From Actinomadura opuntiae (GTDB lineage Bacteria; Actinomycetota; Actinomycetes; Streptosporangiales; Streptosporangiaceae), in the NCBI RefSeq assembly GCF_030283205.1, contig NZ_JASNWF010000006.1:124001-188000 (forward strand): DNA of 64,000 nucleotides. The letters run 5' to 3'. The notes under the pieces are model-generated. The model ran no database searches and was not told the DNA's origin. It saw only the letters and a list, made by a program, of their open reading frames with translations. Below are positions 55,703 to 64,000 of this stretch, piece by piece (the first letter of the stretch is position 1; every line of letters starts with the position of its first letter). A program made the translations under genes and the position numbers.

Positions 55703-56284
55703 TCAGGCGAAGCGCACCAGCCCTTCGCCCGGAGTCGCCGCCGCGCGCACCCGTTGGTCGTGCGGTTCGGACGGCAGCTCGTCCACGAGCTCGGCGTCGT
55801 ACACCAGCCCGACCGTCAGGATCGCTGGCCCCACGCGGGCGAGCGCCCGGTCGTAGGAGCCGCCCCCGCGGCCGAGCCGCATCCCCGAACGGTCGATCGC
55901 GACCGCGGGCACCAGGACGACGTCCGCGCTGGCCACGGCCTGCGGGCCGCGCGGCGGCTCGGTCGGCTCCAGGCATCCGCGCGGGCCGGGCGCCAGCGAG
56001 TCGGGGCCCTCGTAGGACGCCCAGTCGAGATCGCCGTCCGGCAGCAGGCGGGGCAGCAGCACGTACGCGCCGCGCTTCCACAGCCCGAACAGCAGGCTCC
56101 GGGTGTCCGGTTCGGTGCCGACCGAGACGTACGCGGCGATCGTGCCCGCCATCTCGATCTCGGGCACCGGCAGCAGCGCGTCGCGCAGCGACCGGCCCCC
56201 GGCGGCCCGCTCCTCGGCGGTCATGGTCGCGCGCCCGGCCAGCATCCCGGCGCGGAGGTCGGTCTTCGAAACGATGTCGTGCAC
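55703..56284 (-). CDS. 5-formyltetrahydrofolate cyclo-ligase
   Basis: The 193-residue enzyme has the family signatures [16 protein letters not shown] (substrate), [23 protein letters not shown] (ATP-binding GxGxGYYD-like motif, here GGGSYDR) and a final [12 protein letters not shown]. It converts 5-formyl-THF to methenyl-THF using ATP. GTG 56284 with GAGG eight bases upstream gives the usual length. The gene is divergent from galU across only 33 bases, the conserved order in actinobacteria. Confidence 0.92.
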   Translation of the reverse strand: MHDIVSKTDLRAGMLAGRATMTAEERAAGGRSLRDALLPVPEIEMAGTIAAYVSVGTEPDTRSLLFGLWKRGAYVLLPRLLPDGDLDWASYEGPDSLAPGPRGCLEPTEPPRGPQAVASADVVLVPAVAIDRSGMRLGRGGGSYDRALARVGPAILTVGLVYDAELVDELPSEPHDQRVRAAATPGEGLVRFA

Positions 56285-56317
56285 GCTGTTGTCCTCGCGG
56301 ATGACTAGGGTCTTTCC

Positions 56318-57253
56318 ATGGTCGACATTGCACCCGTACTCAAGGCCGTGGTTCCGGCGGCGGGCCTCGGTACTCGATTCTTGCCCGCCACGAAGGCGAC
56401 GCCAAAGGAAATGCTGCCCGTCGTCGACAAACCGGCGATCCAGTACGTCGTCGAGGAGGCGGTCGATGCCGGCCTCAGCGACGTCCTGATGATCACCGGG
56501 CGCAGCAAGCGGTCCATCGAGGACCACTTCGACCGGGCCTACGAGCTGGAGGAGGCCCTCAACGCCAAGGGCGACACCGAGCGGCTGGCCGCCATCCGCG
56601 AGTCCGCCGACCTGGCGACCATGCACTACGTCCGGCAGGGCGAGCCGCGCGGCCTCGGCCACGCGGTGCACTGCGCCCGCCAGCACGTCGGCGACGAGCC
56701 GTTCGCGGTGCTCCTCGGCGACGACATGATCGACGCCCGCGACAAGCTGCTGCAGCGGATGATCGAGGTGCGCGGCCGGTACGGCGGCAGCGTGGTGGCG
56801 CTGATGGAGGTGGAGCCCGACCAGGTGTCCGCCTACGGCTGCGCGGCCATCGAGGCCACCGGCGAGGACGACGTCGTGCGCATCTCCGACCTGGTCGAGA
56901 AGCCCGCGCCCGAGGAGGCGCCGAGCAACTGGATCATCATCGGCCGGTACGTCTGCGACCCCGCGGTGTTCGACGTGCTGGAGAAGACCCCGCCCGGCCG
57001 CGGCGGCGAGATCCAGCTGACCGACGCGCTGCGCACCCTCGCCGACACGGCGCCGGAGAACGGCGGCGGCGTGTACGGCGTGAAGTTCCGCGGCCGCCGC
57101 TACGACACCGGCAACAAGCTGGAGTACCTGCGGACCGTCGTCCAGTTCGCCGCGGAACGCCCCGACCTGGCGCCCGAGTTCATCCCGTGGCTGCGCGAGT
57201 TCGTCCGCACCCATGACGCCGCGGACGGCGTGGGCGGCTCCGGCGACGCGTGA
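56318..57253 (+). CDS. galU: UTP-glucose-1-phosphate uridylyltransferase
   Basis: The 311-residue enzyme begins with [20 protein letters not shown] and then [14 protein letters not shown], the nucleotidyltransferase signature. It has LLGDDMID for metal binding and [12 protein letters not shown] later. It makes UDP-glucose for cell-wall and exopolysaccharide synthesis. A TAGGGT hexamer lies six bases before ATG 56318 and there is no ribosome site, so the mRNA may be leaderless. moeA follows after 34 bases. Confidence 0.96.
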   Translation: MVDIAPVLKAVVPAAGLGTRFLPATKATPKEMLPVVDKPAIQYVVEEAVDAGLSDVLMITGRSKRSIEDHFDRAYELEEALNAKGDTERLAAIRESADLATMHYVRQGEPRGLGHAVHCARQHVGDEPFAVLLGDDMIDARDKLLQRMIEVRGRYGGSVVALMEVEPDQVSAYGCAAIEATGEDDVVRISDLVEKPAPEEAPSNWIIIGRYVCDPAVFDVLEKTPPGRGGEIQLTDALRTLADTAPENGGGVYGVKFRGRRYDTGNKLEYLRTVVQFAAERPDLAPEFIPWLREFVRTHDAADGVGGSGDA

Positions 57254-57287
57254 CGACCCGGCACACTGGGGCCAGGGGGCATCGGAA

Positions 57288-58499
57288 ATGGGCATGAGAA
57301 CGGTCGACGAGCATCTGACGGAGATCCTCGGCAGCGTCGCGGCGCTGCCGCCGCTCGACCTGGCGCTGCTGGAGGCGCAGGGGACGGTGCTCGCCGAGCC
57401 CGTCTCCGCGCCGGTCCCGCTGCCCCCGTTCGACAACTCCGCGATGGACGGCTACGCCGTCGTCGCGGCGGACGTCGCGGGGGCCACCGAGGCGGAACCG
57501 GTCACGCTGCCCGTGATCGGCGACATCGTGGCCGGCGACGCGGCCGTCTCGGCGATCCGGACGGGGCTGACCGCCCGCATCATGACGGGCGCTCCGCTGC
57601 CCGCCGGTGCCGACGCGGTCATCCCGGTCGAGTGGACGGACGGCGGCGCGGCGACCGTCCGCATCACCCGTCCTGCACCGGTGGGGAACTACATCCGGCG
57701 GTCCGGCGAGGACGTCCTCGCGGGGCAGATCGTCGTGGAGGCCGGGACGAGGCTGGGCGCGACGCAGATCGCCATGGCCGCCGCGGTGGGCCGCTCGCGC
57801 GTGGTCGTGCGGCCGAAGCCGCGCGTCGTGGTCGTCTCCACCGGCGACGAGCTGCAGGAGCCGGGCGCGCAGCTCGCTCCCGGGCAGATCTGGGAGTCCA
57901 ACAGCTACATGCTCACCGCCGCCGTCGTGGAGGCGGGGGGAGTGGGCTACCGGCAGGCGACCGTGCACGACGAGCCCGCCAAGGTCATGGAGATGCTGGA
58001 GGACCAGCTCGTCCGCGCCGACGCCATCATCACCTCCGGCGGTGTGTCCATGGGCACAAGGGACGTGGTGAAGGAGGTGCTGTCCGGCACCGGAACGGTG
58101 GACTTCCACAAGGTGCGCATGCGGCCGGGTAAGCCGCAGGGGTTCGGCCTCCTGGAAGGCACGCCCGTCTTCACGTTGCCGGGCAATCCCGTAAGCGCGT
58201 ACGTCTCGTTCCAGGTTTTCGTGCGTCCCGCCTTGCGCGCCATGCAGGGGCTGCCGCCCGAATCGTCTCCCACGGTCAGCGCCGTCCTGGCGGAAGACGT
58301 CAAGTCGCCCGCCGGGCTGCGGCACTTCCTGCGCGGGCGCCTGTCGTTCAACCGCGGCCACTACACCGTCGCGCCCGCCGAGACGCAGGGATCCCACCAG
58401 CTCGGATCGCTCGCCATGGCGAACGCGCTGATCACGCTGCCGGAGGACGCCGAGGCGCTGCCCGCCGGTTCGCACGTCGAAGTCATGAGGTTGCCATGA
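57288..58499 (+). CDS. moeA: MoeA/gephyrin-like protein (possible Glp)
   Basis: The 403-residue protein has the full MoeA architecture: [13 protein letters not shown] (about residue 45), an MPT-binding domain with [32 protein letters not shown] and [15 protein letters not shown], and the C-terminal domain IV. MoeA inserts molybdate into adenylated molybdopterin. The place between galU and a SepX/GlpR-like gene is also that of Glp, a gephyrin-like divisome protein in corynebacteria. Both roles are compatible with the sequence. ATG 57288 is chosen; ATG 57294 is possible. It is coupled by ATGA to moaC. Confidence 0.92.
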   Translation: MGMRTVDEHLTEILGSVAALPPLDLALLEAQGTVLAEPVSAPVPLPPFDNSAMDGYAVVAADVAGATEAEPVTLPVIGDIVAGDAAVSAIRTGLTARIMTGAPLPAGADAVIPVEWTDGGAATVRITRPAPVGNYIRRSGEDVLAGQIVVEAGTRLGATQIAMAAAVGRSRVVVRPKPRVVVVSTGDELQEPGAQLAPGQIWESNSYMLTAAVVEAGGVGYRQATVHDEPAKVMEMLEDQLVRADAIITSGGVSMGTRDVVKEVLSGTGTVDFHKVRMRPGKPQGFGLLEGTPVFTLPGNPVSAYVSFQVFVRPALRAMQGLPPESSPTVSAVLAEDVKSPAGLRHFLRGRLSFNRGHYTVAPAETQGSHQLGSLAMANALITLPEDAEALPAGSHVEVMRLP

Positions 58500-58975
58500 G
58501 TGCCATGGGCACCGAGTTCTCCCACCTGGACGACAAGGGCGCGGCCCGGATGGTCGACGTGTCCGCCAAGGACGTCTCGGCCAGGACCGCGACCGCGACC
58601 GGGTTCGTCCGGCTTTCCACCGAATGCGTCGCGCTGCTGCGCGCCGGCGACATGCCGAAGGGCGACGCCCTGTCGGTCGCCCGCATCGCCGGGATCATGG
58701 GGGCCAAGCGCGTCCCCGACCTGGTCCCGCTCTGCCACCCGATCGCGCTGCACGGCGTCACCGTCGAGCTGGAGATCCACGACGAGGGCGTGGCGATCCG
58801 GGCGGTGACCCGCACCGCCGACCGCACGGGCGTCGAGATGGAGGCGCTGACCTCGGTCTCCGTGGCCGCGCTCGCGCTGGTCGACATGGTCAAGGCGGTC
58901 GACCCGGCCGCCGTCGTCACCGACGTCCGGGTCGAGGAGAAGACCGGCGGCAAGACGGGCGTGTGGCGGCGGTGA
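58496..58975 (+). CDS. moaC: Cyclic pyranopterin monophosphate synthase MoaC
   Basis: The 159-residue protein has the MoaC signatures: FSHLDDKGAARMVDVS at the start, VPLCHPIALHGVTVE in the middle, and GVEMEALTSVSVAALALVDMVK with KTGGKTGVW at the end. It catalyses the second half of cyclic pyranopterin formation from the MoaA product. It overlaps moeA and mogA by 4 bases each and is translated with them. Confidence 0.96.
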   Translation: MSAMGTEFSHLDDKGAARMVDVSAKDVSARTATATGFVRLSTECVALLRAGDMPKGDALSVARIAGIMGAKRVPDLVPLCHPIALHGVTVELEIHDEGVAIRAVTRTADRTGVEMEALTSVSVAALALVDMVKAVDPAAVVTDVRVEEKTGGKTGVWRR

Positions 58976-59460
58976 TCAGGGCGATGGCGGTCACCGTCTC
59001 CAACCGGGCGGCGGCGGGCGTCTACGCCGACAGGTCCGGGCCGGTGCTGGTCGAGCTGCTGGAGGACCTCGGCTGCCAGGTGGACGGCCCGGTCGTCGTC
59101 CCGGACGGCGAGCCGGTCGCCGAGGTGCTGCGGGACGCGGTCGCGCAGGCCTACGACGTCGTCGTCACCTCCGGCGGCACCGGCCTCACCCCGACCGACC
59201 GGACGCCCGAGATGACCCGGCTGGTCATCGAGCGCGAGGTCCCGGGCATCGCGGAGGCGATCCGGCTGGAGGGCCGCGACAAGGTGCCCGCCGCGATCCT
59301 GTCGCGCGGCCTCGCCGGGCTCGCCGGGCGCACGCTGATCGTCAACCTGCCCGGCTCGACCGGCGGCGTCCGCGACGGCATGGCCGTCCTCGGCCGCGTC
59401 CTGGCGCACGCCGTCGACCAGATCGGCGGCGGCGACCACCCGCGTCCCCCGGCGGGCTAG
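58972..59460 (+). CDS. mogA: Molybdenum cofactor adenylyltransferase (MogA/MoaB)
   Basis: The 162-residue protein starts at GTG 58972, overlapping the moaC stop. It contains VVVTSGGTGLTPTDRTPEMT and LIVNLPGSTGGVRDGMAVL, the MPT-binding signatures of the MogA/MoaB family. It adenylates molybdopterin before molybdate insertion by MoeA. Its end overlaps the convergent DeoR gene by 4 bases. Confidence 0.94.
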   Translation: MIRAMAVTVSNRAAAGVYADRSGPVLVELLEDLGCQVDGPVVVPDGEPVAEVLRDAVAQAYDVVVTSGGTGLTPTDRTPEMTRLVIEREVPGIAEAIRLEGRDKVPAAILSRGLAGLAGRTLIVNLPGSTGGVRDGMAVLGRVLAHAVDQIGGGDHPRPPAG

Positions 59461-60242
59461 ACCTGGACGACCCGGACGCCGGCCTCGGTGAAGGCGGCGA
59501 CGTCGGCCTCCGCGACCGTCCCGTCGGTGACCAGCACGTCGATCCGGCTCGTCCCGCAGATGCGGGCGAACGCGCGGCGTCCGACCTTCGAGCCGTCCGC
59601 GACCACGACCACCTGGTCGGCGCGCTCGGCCATCAGCCGGTTGACGTCCGCCTCGCCCTCGTTGTGGCAGGTCGCGCCGTGCTCGACGGCCACCCCGTTG
59701 ACGCCGAGGATCGCCACGTCCAGCGTCACGTGGTCGAAGATCCCGGTCGCCAGCGGCCCGGTCAGCTCGTAGGACTGCGGGCGCGGCACCCCGCCGGTCA
59801 GCACGATCTTCACGTGCGGGCGGACGGCCAGCTCGGTGCCGATGTTCAGCGCGTTCGTCACGATGGTGATCGCCGGTGAGCCGCCCTCGGCGTGCAGGTC
59901 GGCGCGGGTGGCCAGCACCCGGGCCACCTCGGTGGTCGTGGTGCCGCCGTTCAGCCCGATGATCGACCCGGGCCGGGCCAGCTCGGCGGTCGCGGCGGCG
60001 ATGCGCTGCTTCTCCGTCGCGTTCCGGGCGGTCTTGTAGCGCAGCGGGAGGTCGTAGCTGACGCTCTGCGCGACCGCGCCGCCGCGCGTGCGGGTGAGCA
60101 TCTGCTGCTGCGCGAGCTGGTCGAAGTCGCGGCGGATCGTCGCCGCGGACACCGCCATCCGGGCCGCCGCCTCCTCGACGCTCAGCCGGCCGGCGTCCGC
60201 GAGCAGTTCCAGCAGCGCGTTCCAGCGTTCGTGGCGTGTCAT
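59457..60242 (-). CDS. DeoR-family transcriptional regulator
   Basis: The 261-residue protein has an N-terminal DeoR helix-turn-helix (LSVEEAAARMAVSAATIRRD, then FDQLAQQQMLTRTRGGAV, residues about 18-60) and a sugar-isomerase-like sensor domain with GLNGGTTTTEVARVL, IVTNALNI and VVVADGSKVGRRAF. Such regulators sense a sugar phosphate. It is divergent from the SIS and NagA genes and most likely controls them, with an amino-sugar phosphate as inducer. Confidence 0.92.
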   Translation of the reverse strand: MTRHERWNALLELLADAGRLSVEEAAARMAVSAATIRRDFDQLAQQQMLTRTRGGAVAQSVSYDLPLRYKTARNATEKQRIAAATAELARPGSIIGLNGGTTTTEVARVLATRADLHAEGGSPAITIVTNALNIGTELAVRPHVKIVLTGGVPRPQSYELTGPLATGIFDHVTLDVAILGVNGVAVEHGATCHNEGEADVNRLMAERADQVVVVADGSKVGRRAFARICGTSRIDVLVTDGTVAEADVAAFTEAGVRVVQV

Positions 60243-60299
60243 CCCGGCCCCTTTCCGGTGCGCGGACGGCCGCGCGGGACGGCTCCGGCCTGGATTCTA

Positions 60300-60378
60300 G
60301 CGATGCACCACTATGGTCTTTCGTGCTCGGATTTGCTATTGAACAAGCAAGAACACGCAGACAGCTGCAGAGGAGGGG
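60300..60378 (+). promoter_or_regulatory. Divergent promoter and DeoR operator region
   Basis: This stretch is AT-rich for the genome. TTGCT-N8-AGCAA (60333-60350) and direct repeats GAAC at about 60341 and 60351 flank likely promoter hexamers between the DeoR gene and the SIS gene. GAGGAGG at about 60371-60377 is the ribosome site for the SIS gene. Confidence 0.45.
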
Positions 60379-60381
60379 CCC

Positions 60382-61281
60382 ATGGCGGAGCGCGGCGGCG
60401 GGCACACCGAGGCCGAGATCGCGTCCCAGCCCGACCGCTGGCGGCGGGCCGCCGCGACGGCCGCGGACCTCGCGCCCGTGCTGCCCCGGCGCGGCGAACG
60501 GGTCGCGGTGATCGGATGCGGGACGTCCTGGTTCGTCGCGCAGGCGTACGCGGCGCTCCGCGAGGCCGCCGGGCACGGCGAGACCGACGCCTTCGCCGCC
60601 TCGGAGTTCCCGGCCGGGCGCCGCTACGACCGGCTGCTGGCGCTGTCCAGGTCCGGCACGACCACCGAGGTGCTGGACGTGCTGGCCCGCGTCCGCGGTA
60701 CGGTGCCGACCGTCGCGATCACCGCCGACGCCGCGACGCCGGTGATGAACGCCGCCGACGAGATCGTCGTCCTGGACTACGCCGACGAGCGCTCGGTGGT
60801 GCAGACCCGCTACGCCACGACCCAGCTCGTCCTGCTCCGCGCCCACCTCGGCGAGGACGTCTCCGGGGTGATCGCCGACGCCGAGCGGGCCGTCGCCGAG
60901 CCGCTGCCCGCCGAGGCCGTCGCCGCGGACCAGTTCACCTTCCTCGGCCGCGGCTGGACGATCGGCCTCGCGCACGAGGCCGCGCTCAAGATGCGCGAGG
61001 CCGCGGGCGCGTGGACCGAGTCCTACCCCGCGATGGAGTACCGGCACGGGCCGATCGCGATCACCGGCCCGGGACGCGTCGCCTGGATGTTCGGCGAGCC
61101 CCCGGCGGGCCTCGCCGACCAGGTCGCGGGAGTCGGCGGGACGATGGTCACGACGTCGCTGGACCCGCTCGCCGACCTGGTCAGGGCGCAGCGGCTGGCC
61201 GTCGCGATCGCCCGCGCGCGCGGGGACGATCCCGACCATCCGCGCAACCTCACCCGCTCGGTCATCCTGGACGCCTCATGA
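60382..61281 (+). CDS. SIS-domain sugar isomerase/deaminase (AgaS/GlmS-C-like)
   Basis: The 299-residue protein has two SIS domains. The first contains GCGTSWFVAQAY and LSRSGTTTEVLDVL, the phosphosugar-binding loop. The second contains GRGWTIGLAHEAALKMREAAG and MEYRHGP, as in the isomerase half of GlmS. There is no glutaminase domain. Relatives (AgaS, FrlB-like) deaminate or isomerise amino-sugar phosphates. With NagA downstream, the likely job is turning glucosamine-6-P or galactosamine-6-P to a ketose-6-P. It is coupled to nagA by ATGA. Confidence 0.9.
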   Translation: MAERGGGHTEAEIASQPDRWRRAAATAADLAPVLPRRGERVAVIGCGTSWFVAQAYAALREAAGHGETDAFAASEFPAGRRYDRLLALSRSGTTTEVLDVLARVRGTVPTVAITADAATPVMNAADEIVVLDYADERSVVQTRYATTQLVLLRAHLGEDVSGVIADAERAVAEPLPAEAVAADQFTFLGRGWTIGLAHEAALKMREAAGAWTESYPAMEYRHGPIAITGPGRVAWMFGEPPAGLADQVAGVGGTMVTTSLDPLADLVRAQRLAVAIARARGDDPDHPRNLTRSVILDAS

Positions 61282-62384
61282 CGACGCTGACGAACGCCCG
61301 GATCGTCCTGCCGGACGGCGTCGCGTCCGGCACCCTGCACATCGACGGCGGGCGGATCGCCGAGACGTCCACCGGGGACACGCTCGACCTCGAAGGCCGG
61401 TACGTCGTCCCCGGCTTCGTGGACATGCACGTCCACGGCGGCGCGGGCGCCTCCTACCAGTCCGGACGTCCCGAGGAGGCGCGGCGGGCCGCCCGGTTCC
61501 ACCTCGCGCACGGCACGACCACCACGATCGCGAGCCTGGTCACGGGCACCGCCGAGGAGCTGGCGAACGCCGTCGCCGGGCTCGCGGACCTCGCCGCCGA
61601 CGGCCTCATCGCGGGCGTCCACCTCGAAGGCCCCTACCTCGCCCGGGACCGCTGCGGCGCGCACGACCCCGCCCTGCTGCGCGCCCCCGACCGCGCCGAG
61701 TTCGCCCGGCTCGTCCGCCTCGGCGCCGGCCACCTCCGCATGATCACCCTCGCCCCCGAACTGCCCGGCGCGCCGGACCTCGTCCGGGACGCCGCGGACG
61801 CCGGCGTCGTCGCGGCCGTCGGGCACACCGACGCGCCCGGCGACACCGCCCGCGCCGCGTTCGACGCCGGCGCCACCGTCGCGACCCACCTGTTCAACGC
61901 CATGCGCCCGCTGCACCACCGCGAGGGCGGCCCGGTCGCCGCCGCGCTCACCGACCCCCGCGTCACCGCCGAACTGATCAACGACGGCGTGCACGTGGAG
62001 GCCGCCGTCGCCCGGCTCGCCCTCGCGGCCGCACCCGGCCGCGTCGCCCTGATCACCGACGCGATGGCCGCCGCCGGCATGGGCGACGGCGACTACCGGC
62101 TCGGCGTCATGGACGTCCGGGTCCGCGACGGCCGCGCCGTCCTCGCCGACGGGACGTCCATCGCCGGCAGCACGATCACGATGGCGGACGCGTTCCGCCG
62201 CGCCGTCACCGTCCTCGGCACGCCGATCGAGGAGGCCGCCGCGGCCGCGTCGCTCGTCCCGGCCCGCGCGCTCGGCCTCGACTCGCGCACCGGCTCGCTG
62301 GAGCCCGGCAAGGACGCCGACCTCGTCGTCCTGAACGACGACATGTCGGTACGGCGCGTGATGAAGGCGGGCCGCTGGTTGTAA
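61278..62384 (+). CDS. nagA: N-acetylglucosamine-6-phosphate deacetylase
   Basis: The 368-residue amidohydrolase has FVDMHVHGGAG (first metal-site His pair), GVHLEGPYLA (Glu ligand), AAVGHTDA (His), ATHLFNAMRPLHHREGG (His and substrate), NDGVHV, and the catalytic Asp in ITDAMAAAGMGDG. It removes the acetyl group of GlcNAc-6-P. ATG 61278 overlaps the SIS gene stop. No transport gene is adjacent, so GlcNAc-P must come from uptake systems elsewhere or wall recycling. Confidence 0.95.
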   Translation: MTTLTNARIVLPDGVASGTLHIDGGRIAETSTGDTLDLEGRYVVPGFVDMHVHGGAGASYQSGRPEEARRAARFHLAHGTTTTIASLVTGTAEELANAVAGLADLAADGLIAGVHLEGPYLARDRCGAHDPALLRAPDRAEFARLVRLGAGHLRMITLAPELPGAPDLVRDAADAGVVAAVGHTDAPGDTARAAFDAGATVATHLFNAMRPLHHREGGPVAAALTDPRVTAELINDGVHVEAAVARLALAAAPGRVALITDAMAAAGMGDGDYRLGVMDVRVRDGRAVLADGTSIAGSTITMADAFRRAVTVLGTPIEEAAAAASLVPARALGLDSRTGSLEPGKDADLVVLNDDMSVRRVMKAGRWL

Positions 62385-62451
62385 GGCGCCCGGTGGATTT
62401 CTCGGCCACAATTGATGGCGTCCGCATGTCCTACCAGGGAATCATGGAACC

Positions 62452-63081
62452 GTGGAACGATTGCGGGGATGGCCGGTCTCCCTCACCGAGGGCCCCGTCG
62501 GGTTGCGCCCGCTCCGGCACCGGGACGCCGCCGTCTGGCGTGAGCTGCGGGTGCGCAACGCCGACTGGCTGCGCCCCTGGGAACCGACCAATCCCGAGAC
62601 GCCGCTGTTCCGCAGCGGTCTCGGCCCCTACCTGAGCATGGTGCACACCATGCGCCGGGAGGCGCGCCAGGGCCTCGCCCTGCCCTGGGTCGTCACCCAC
62701 GAGGACCGCTTCGCCGGCCAGCTCACCATCGGCGCGGTCGTCTGGGGCTCGGCCCGCTCCGCCCAGATCGGCTACTGGGTCGACAAGCAGGTCGCAGGCC
62801 GCGGCGTCATTCCCACCGCGGTCGCCCTCGCCGTCGACCACTGTTTCTTCACCGTCGGCCTGCACCGGCTCGAAGCGAATATCCGCCCGGAGAACGCCGC
62901 CAGCCGCCGCGTCGTCGAAAAGCTCGGATTCCGGGAAGAAGGAATTCGGCGCCGCCATCTGCACATCGACGGCGCCTGGCGCGACCACATCTGTTACGCC
63001 CTGACCGTCGAGGACGTCCCGGGCGGCCTGCGCGCCCGCTGGCTGGCCGAACGCAAACAGGCATTTCCCCGGCGCACTTGA
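62452..63081 (+). CDS. RimJ/RimL-type GNAT N-acetyltransferase
   Basis: The 209-residue protein matches the ribosomal-protein alanine acetyltransferase family: VRNADWLRPWEPTNPE near the start, GQLTIGAVVWGSARSAQIGYW, the acetyl-CoA loop QVAGRGVIPTAVALAVD, and NIRPENAASRRVVEKLGFREEG. It would acetylate N termini. The true substrate is unknown. GTG 62452 is the start. This gene normally sits between mogA and sepX in actinobacteria; here an amino-sugar module separates it. Confidence 0.9.
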   Translation: MERLRGWPVSLTEGPVGLRPLRHRDAAVWRELRVRNADWLRPWEPTNPETPLFRSGLGPYLSMVHTMRREARQGLALPWVVTHEDRFAGQLTIGAVVWGSARSAQIGYWVDKQVAGRGVIPTAVALAVDHCFFTVGLHRLEANIRPENAASRRVVEKLGFREEGIRRRHLHIDGAWRDHICYALTVEDVPGGLRARWLAERKQAFPRRT

Positions 63082-63305
63082 GTCCGGGGTGACTTTCGTC
63101 CCGTAAGAATCCTGCGATCGAGAAGACTCGGCAAACGGAGAGTAACGGCGGCATCGATCTCGCGACACACCGCCCCTTATGCTCGTCAACCTCTGACACC
63201 GGCTCGTACCGTGCGGGGCGTGACCCTGCTCCCATTGCACGCCCGCGCGCCGAAAGTCGGCCCGCCGATTCCGCGTGCCCTGGGACGGCCCGAGGCGGTG
63301 AGCGC

Positions 63306-63848
63306 GTGAGCAGCGCCGTCCTCTACCTCGCCATCGTCGCGGTCTGGGCCATCGTCCTGGTGCCCATGTGGCTGCGCCGCGACACCGAGAACGCCGGCCT
63401 GACCCGCCTCCTTCACAAGCGCGCCGACGAACTCGAGGACGAGGAGGTCGAACCGGCGGAGGAGCCCGCGGAAGAAGAGGAGACGGCGCCGCAGCGCCGT
63501 CCCGCCACCCGCGCCACCGTCATCGCCCGGCGCCGCCGCCGCACGTCCGGCCTGACGGCCCTCCTGGTGACCGTCGTCGCGCTCGTCGCGTCCGGCCTGC
63601 TGCCGTGGTGGTCCACGCTGCCCCCGGCCCTGCTGCTGGGCGGCCACCTGGCCCTGCTGCGCGTCGCCGTCGGCATGGACGCCGCCCGCCGCCGCGCCGC
63701 CGCCGAGCGCCGCGCCGCCGCGCGCGCCCGCGCCCTCGAGGCCCGCCGCGCCGACCAGTCCGCCGAACCCGCCGAGGTCATCGAGCTCGTCACCCACGAG
63801 GAGGTCTTCGACCAGTACGCCGACGACCGCCGTGCGGTGGGCGAATGA
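63306..63848 (+). CDS. sepX: SepX/GlpR-like divisome membrane protein
   Basis: The 180-residue protein starts at GTG 63306. Its N-terminal helix SSAVLYLAIVAVWAIVLVPM followed by WLRRDTE matches the start I recall for Streptomyces SepX. A charged, acidic/basic linker, a second hydrophobic region (LTALLVTVVALVASGLLPW and a third near PPALLLGGHLALLRV) and an Ala/Arg-rich helix follow. SepX in Streptomyces and GlpR in corynebacteria are membrane proteins of the divisome; GlpR binds the MoeA-like Glp. The place, next to the RimJ gene and tRNA-Ala, supports this. It is shorter than I recall for the Streptomyces protein. Confidence 0.7.
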   Translation: MSSAVLYLAIVAVWAIVLVPMWLRRDTENAGLTRLLHKRADELEDEEVEPAEEPAEEEETAPQRRPATRATVIARRRRRTSGLTALLVTVVALVASGLLPWWSTLPPALLLGGHLALLRVAVGMDAARRRAAAERRAAARARALEARRADQSAEPAEVIELVTHEEVFDQYADDRRAVGE

Positions 63849-63899
63849 CCCCGGCGTGCGCGAGCATCCCTCGAAATGCGCTAACCTTACAGAGTCCTC

Positions 63900-63973
63900 G
63901 GGGCTGTAGCGCAGTCCGGTAGCGCACCTCGTTCGCATCGAGGGGGTCAGGGGTTCAAATCCCCTCAGCTCCA
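63900..63973 (+). tRNA. tRNA-Ala (anticodon CGC)
   Basis: The cloverleaf is complete: acceptor GGGGCTG with CAGCTCC, including the G3-U70 pair that identifies alanine tRNAs, anticodon loop TTCGCAT (CGC, reads GCG), T-arm GGGGTTCAAATCCCC and discriminator A. CCA is not encoded (CCG). It lies 51 bases after the SepX-like gene. Confidence 0.96.
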
Positions 63974-64000
63974 CCGAGAACTTGCAGGTCAGAGCCTGAT

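Noticed and set aside
61023..62411. A 462-codon minus-strand frame opposite nagA and the SIS gene
   Set aside because: Shadow of two well-supported plus-strand enzymes. No motifs and no ribosome site.

Overview
The window is high-GC actinobacterial chromosome. Strong GGAGG-type ribosome sites, many ATGA/GTGA overlaps, a DHA2 efflux pump with a TetR partner, an integrated TraB-type element and a galU-moeA-sepX-like locus all fit a member of the Streptosporangiales such as Actinomadura. The genus is an inference from gene content and sequence style.

Region 1 (1-15625) is one edge of a type I polyketide cluster. A giant PKS gene on the minus strand, cut by the window edge, encodes a KSQ loading module (KSQ-AT-ACP) and extension module 1 (KS-AT-DH-KR and the start of an ACP). 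Both AT domains look malonyl-specific, so the predicted first intermediate is a C4 enoyl chain. Upstream on the same strand is a compact four-gene operon: P450, a PyrE3-type flavoprotein, a small AbyU/PyrI4-like beta-barrel protein, and a second P450. The flavoprotein plus the barrel protein is the pair that forms the decalin and the spirotetronate ring in pyrroindomycin-type pathways. This makes a spirotetronate or related [4+2]-cyclised product the leading hypothesis. A DHA2 exporter, its TetR regulator and a Sfp-type phosphopantetheinyl transferase complete this edge. A CTAAAG motif recurs in the intergenic regions.

Region 2 (15626-23110) is accessory DNA. It holds a small membrane protein, an orphan phage-like beta-helix protein, a secreted RHS/YD-repeat protein with a hydrophobic C-terminal tip, a small two-helix membrane protein beside it (possible immunity protein), a Cys4 protein and decayed pseudogenes.

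Region 3 (23111-45978) is a roughly 22.9 kb actinomycete integrative and conjugative element in tRNA-Arg(CCU), bounded by 44-bp repeats that match at 42 positions. The left arm carries transfer genes: DUF1707, SpdB-like DUF2637, small membrane proteins and the TraB/FtsK translocase, with phased repeats downstream that may be its clt site. The middle holds XRE/TPR regulation and a string of tiny translationally coupled genes. The right arm is a leftward operon of about 17 genes. It runs from an XRE repressor and an excisionase-like protein through a replication module (initiator-like protein, DnaC-like loader, DnaB helicase) to many small unknown genes. The tyrosine integrase lies next to the restored tRNA.

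Region 4 (45979-64000) is core chromosome: a membrane protein, VanY-type carboxypeptidase, MscL with a zinc ribbon, a SAF/CpaB-like protein, MTA phosphorylase, MMPL transporter, FmdB-type protein, CPA antiporter, 2-hydroxyacid dehydrogenase and 5-formyl-THF cyclo-ligase. Then come galU, moeA/glp, moaC and mogA, an inserted amino-sugar module (DeoR regulator, SIS isomerase/deaminase, NagA), a RimJ-type acetyltransferase, a SepX/GlpR-like membrane protein and tRNA-Ala(CGC).
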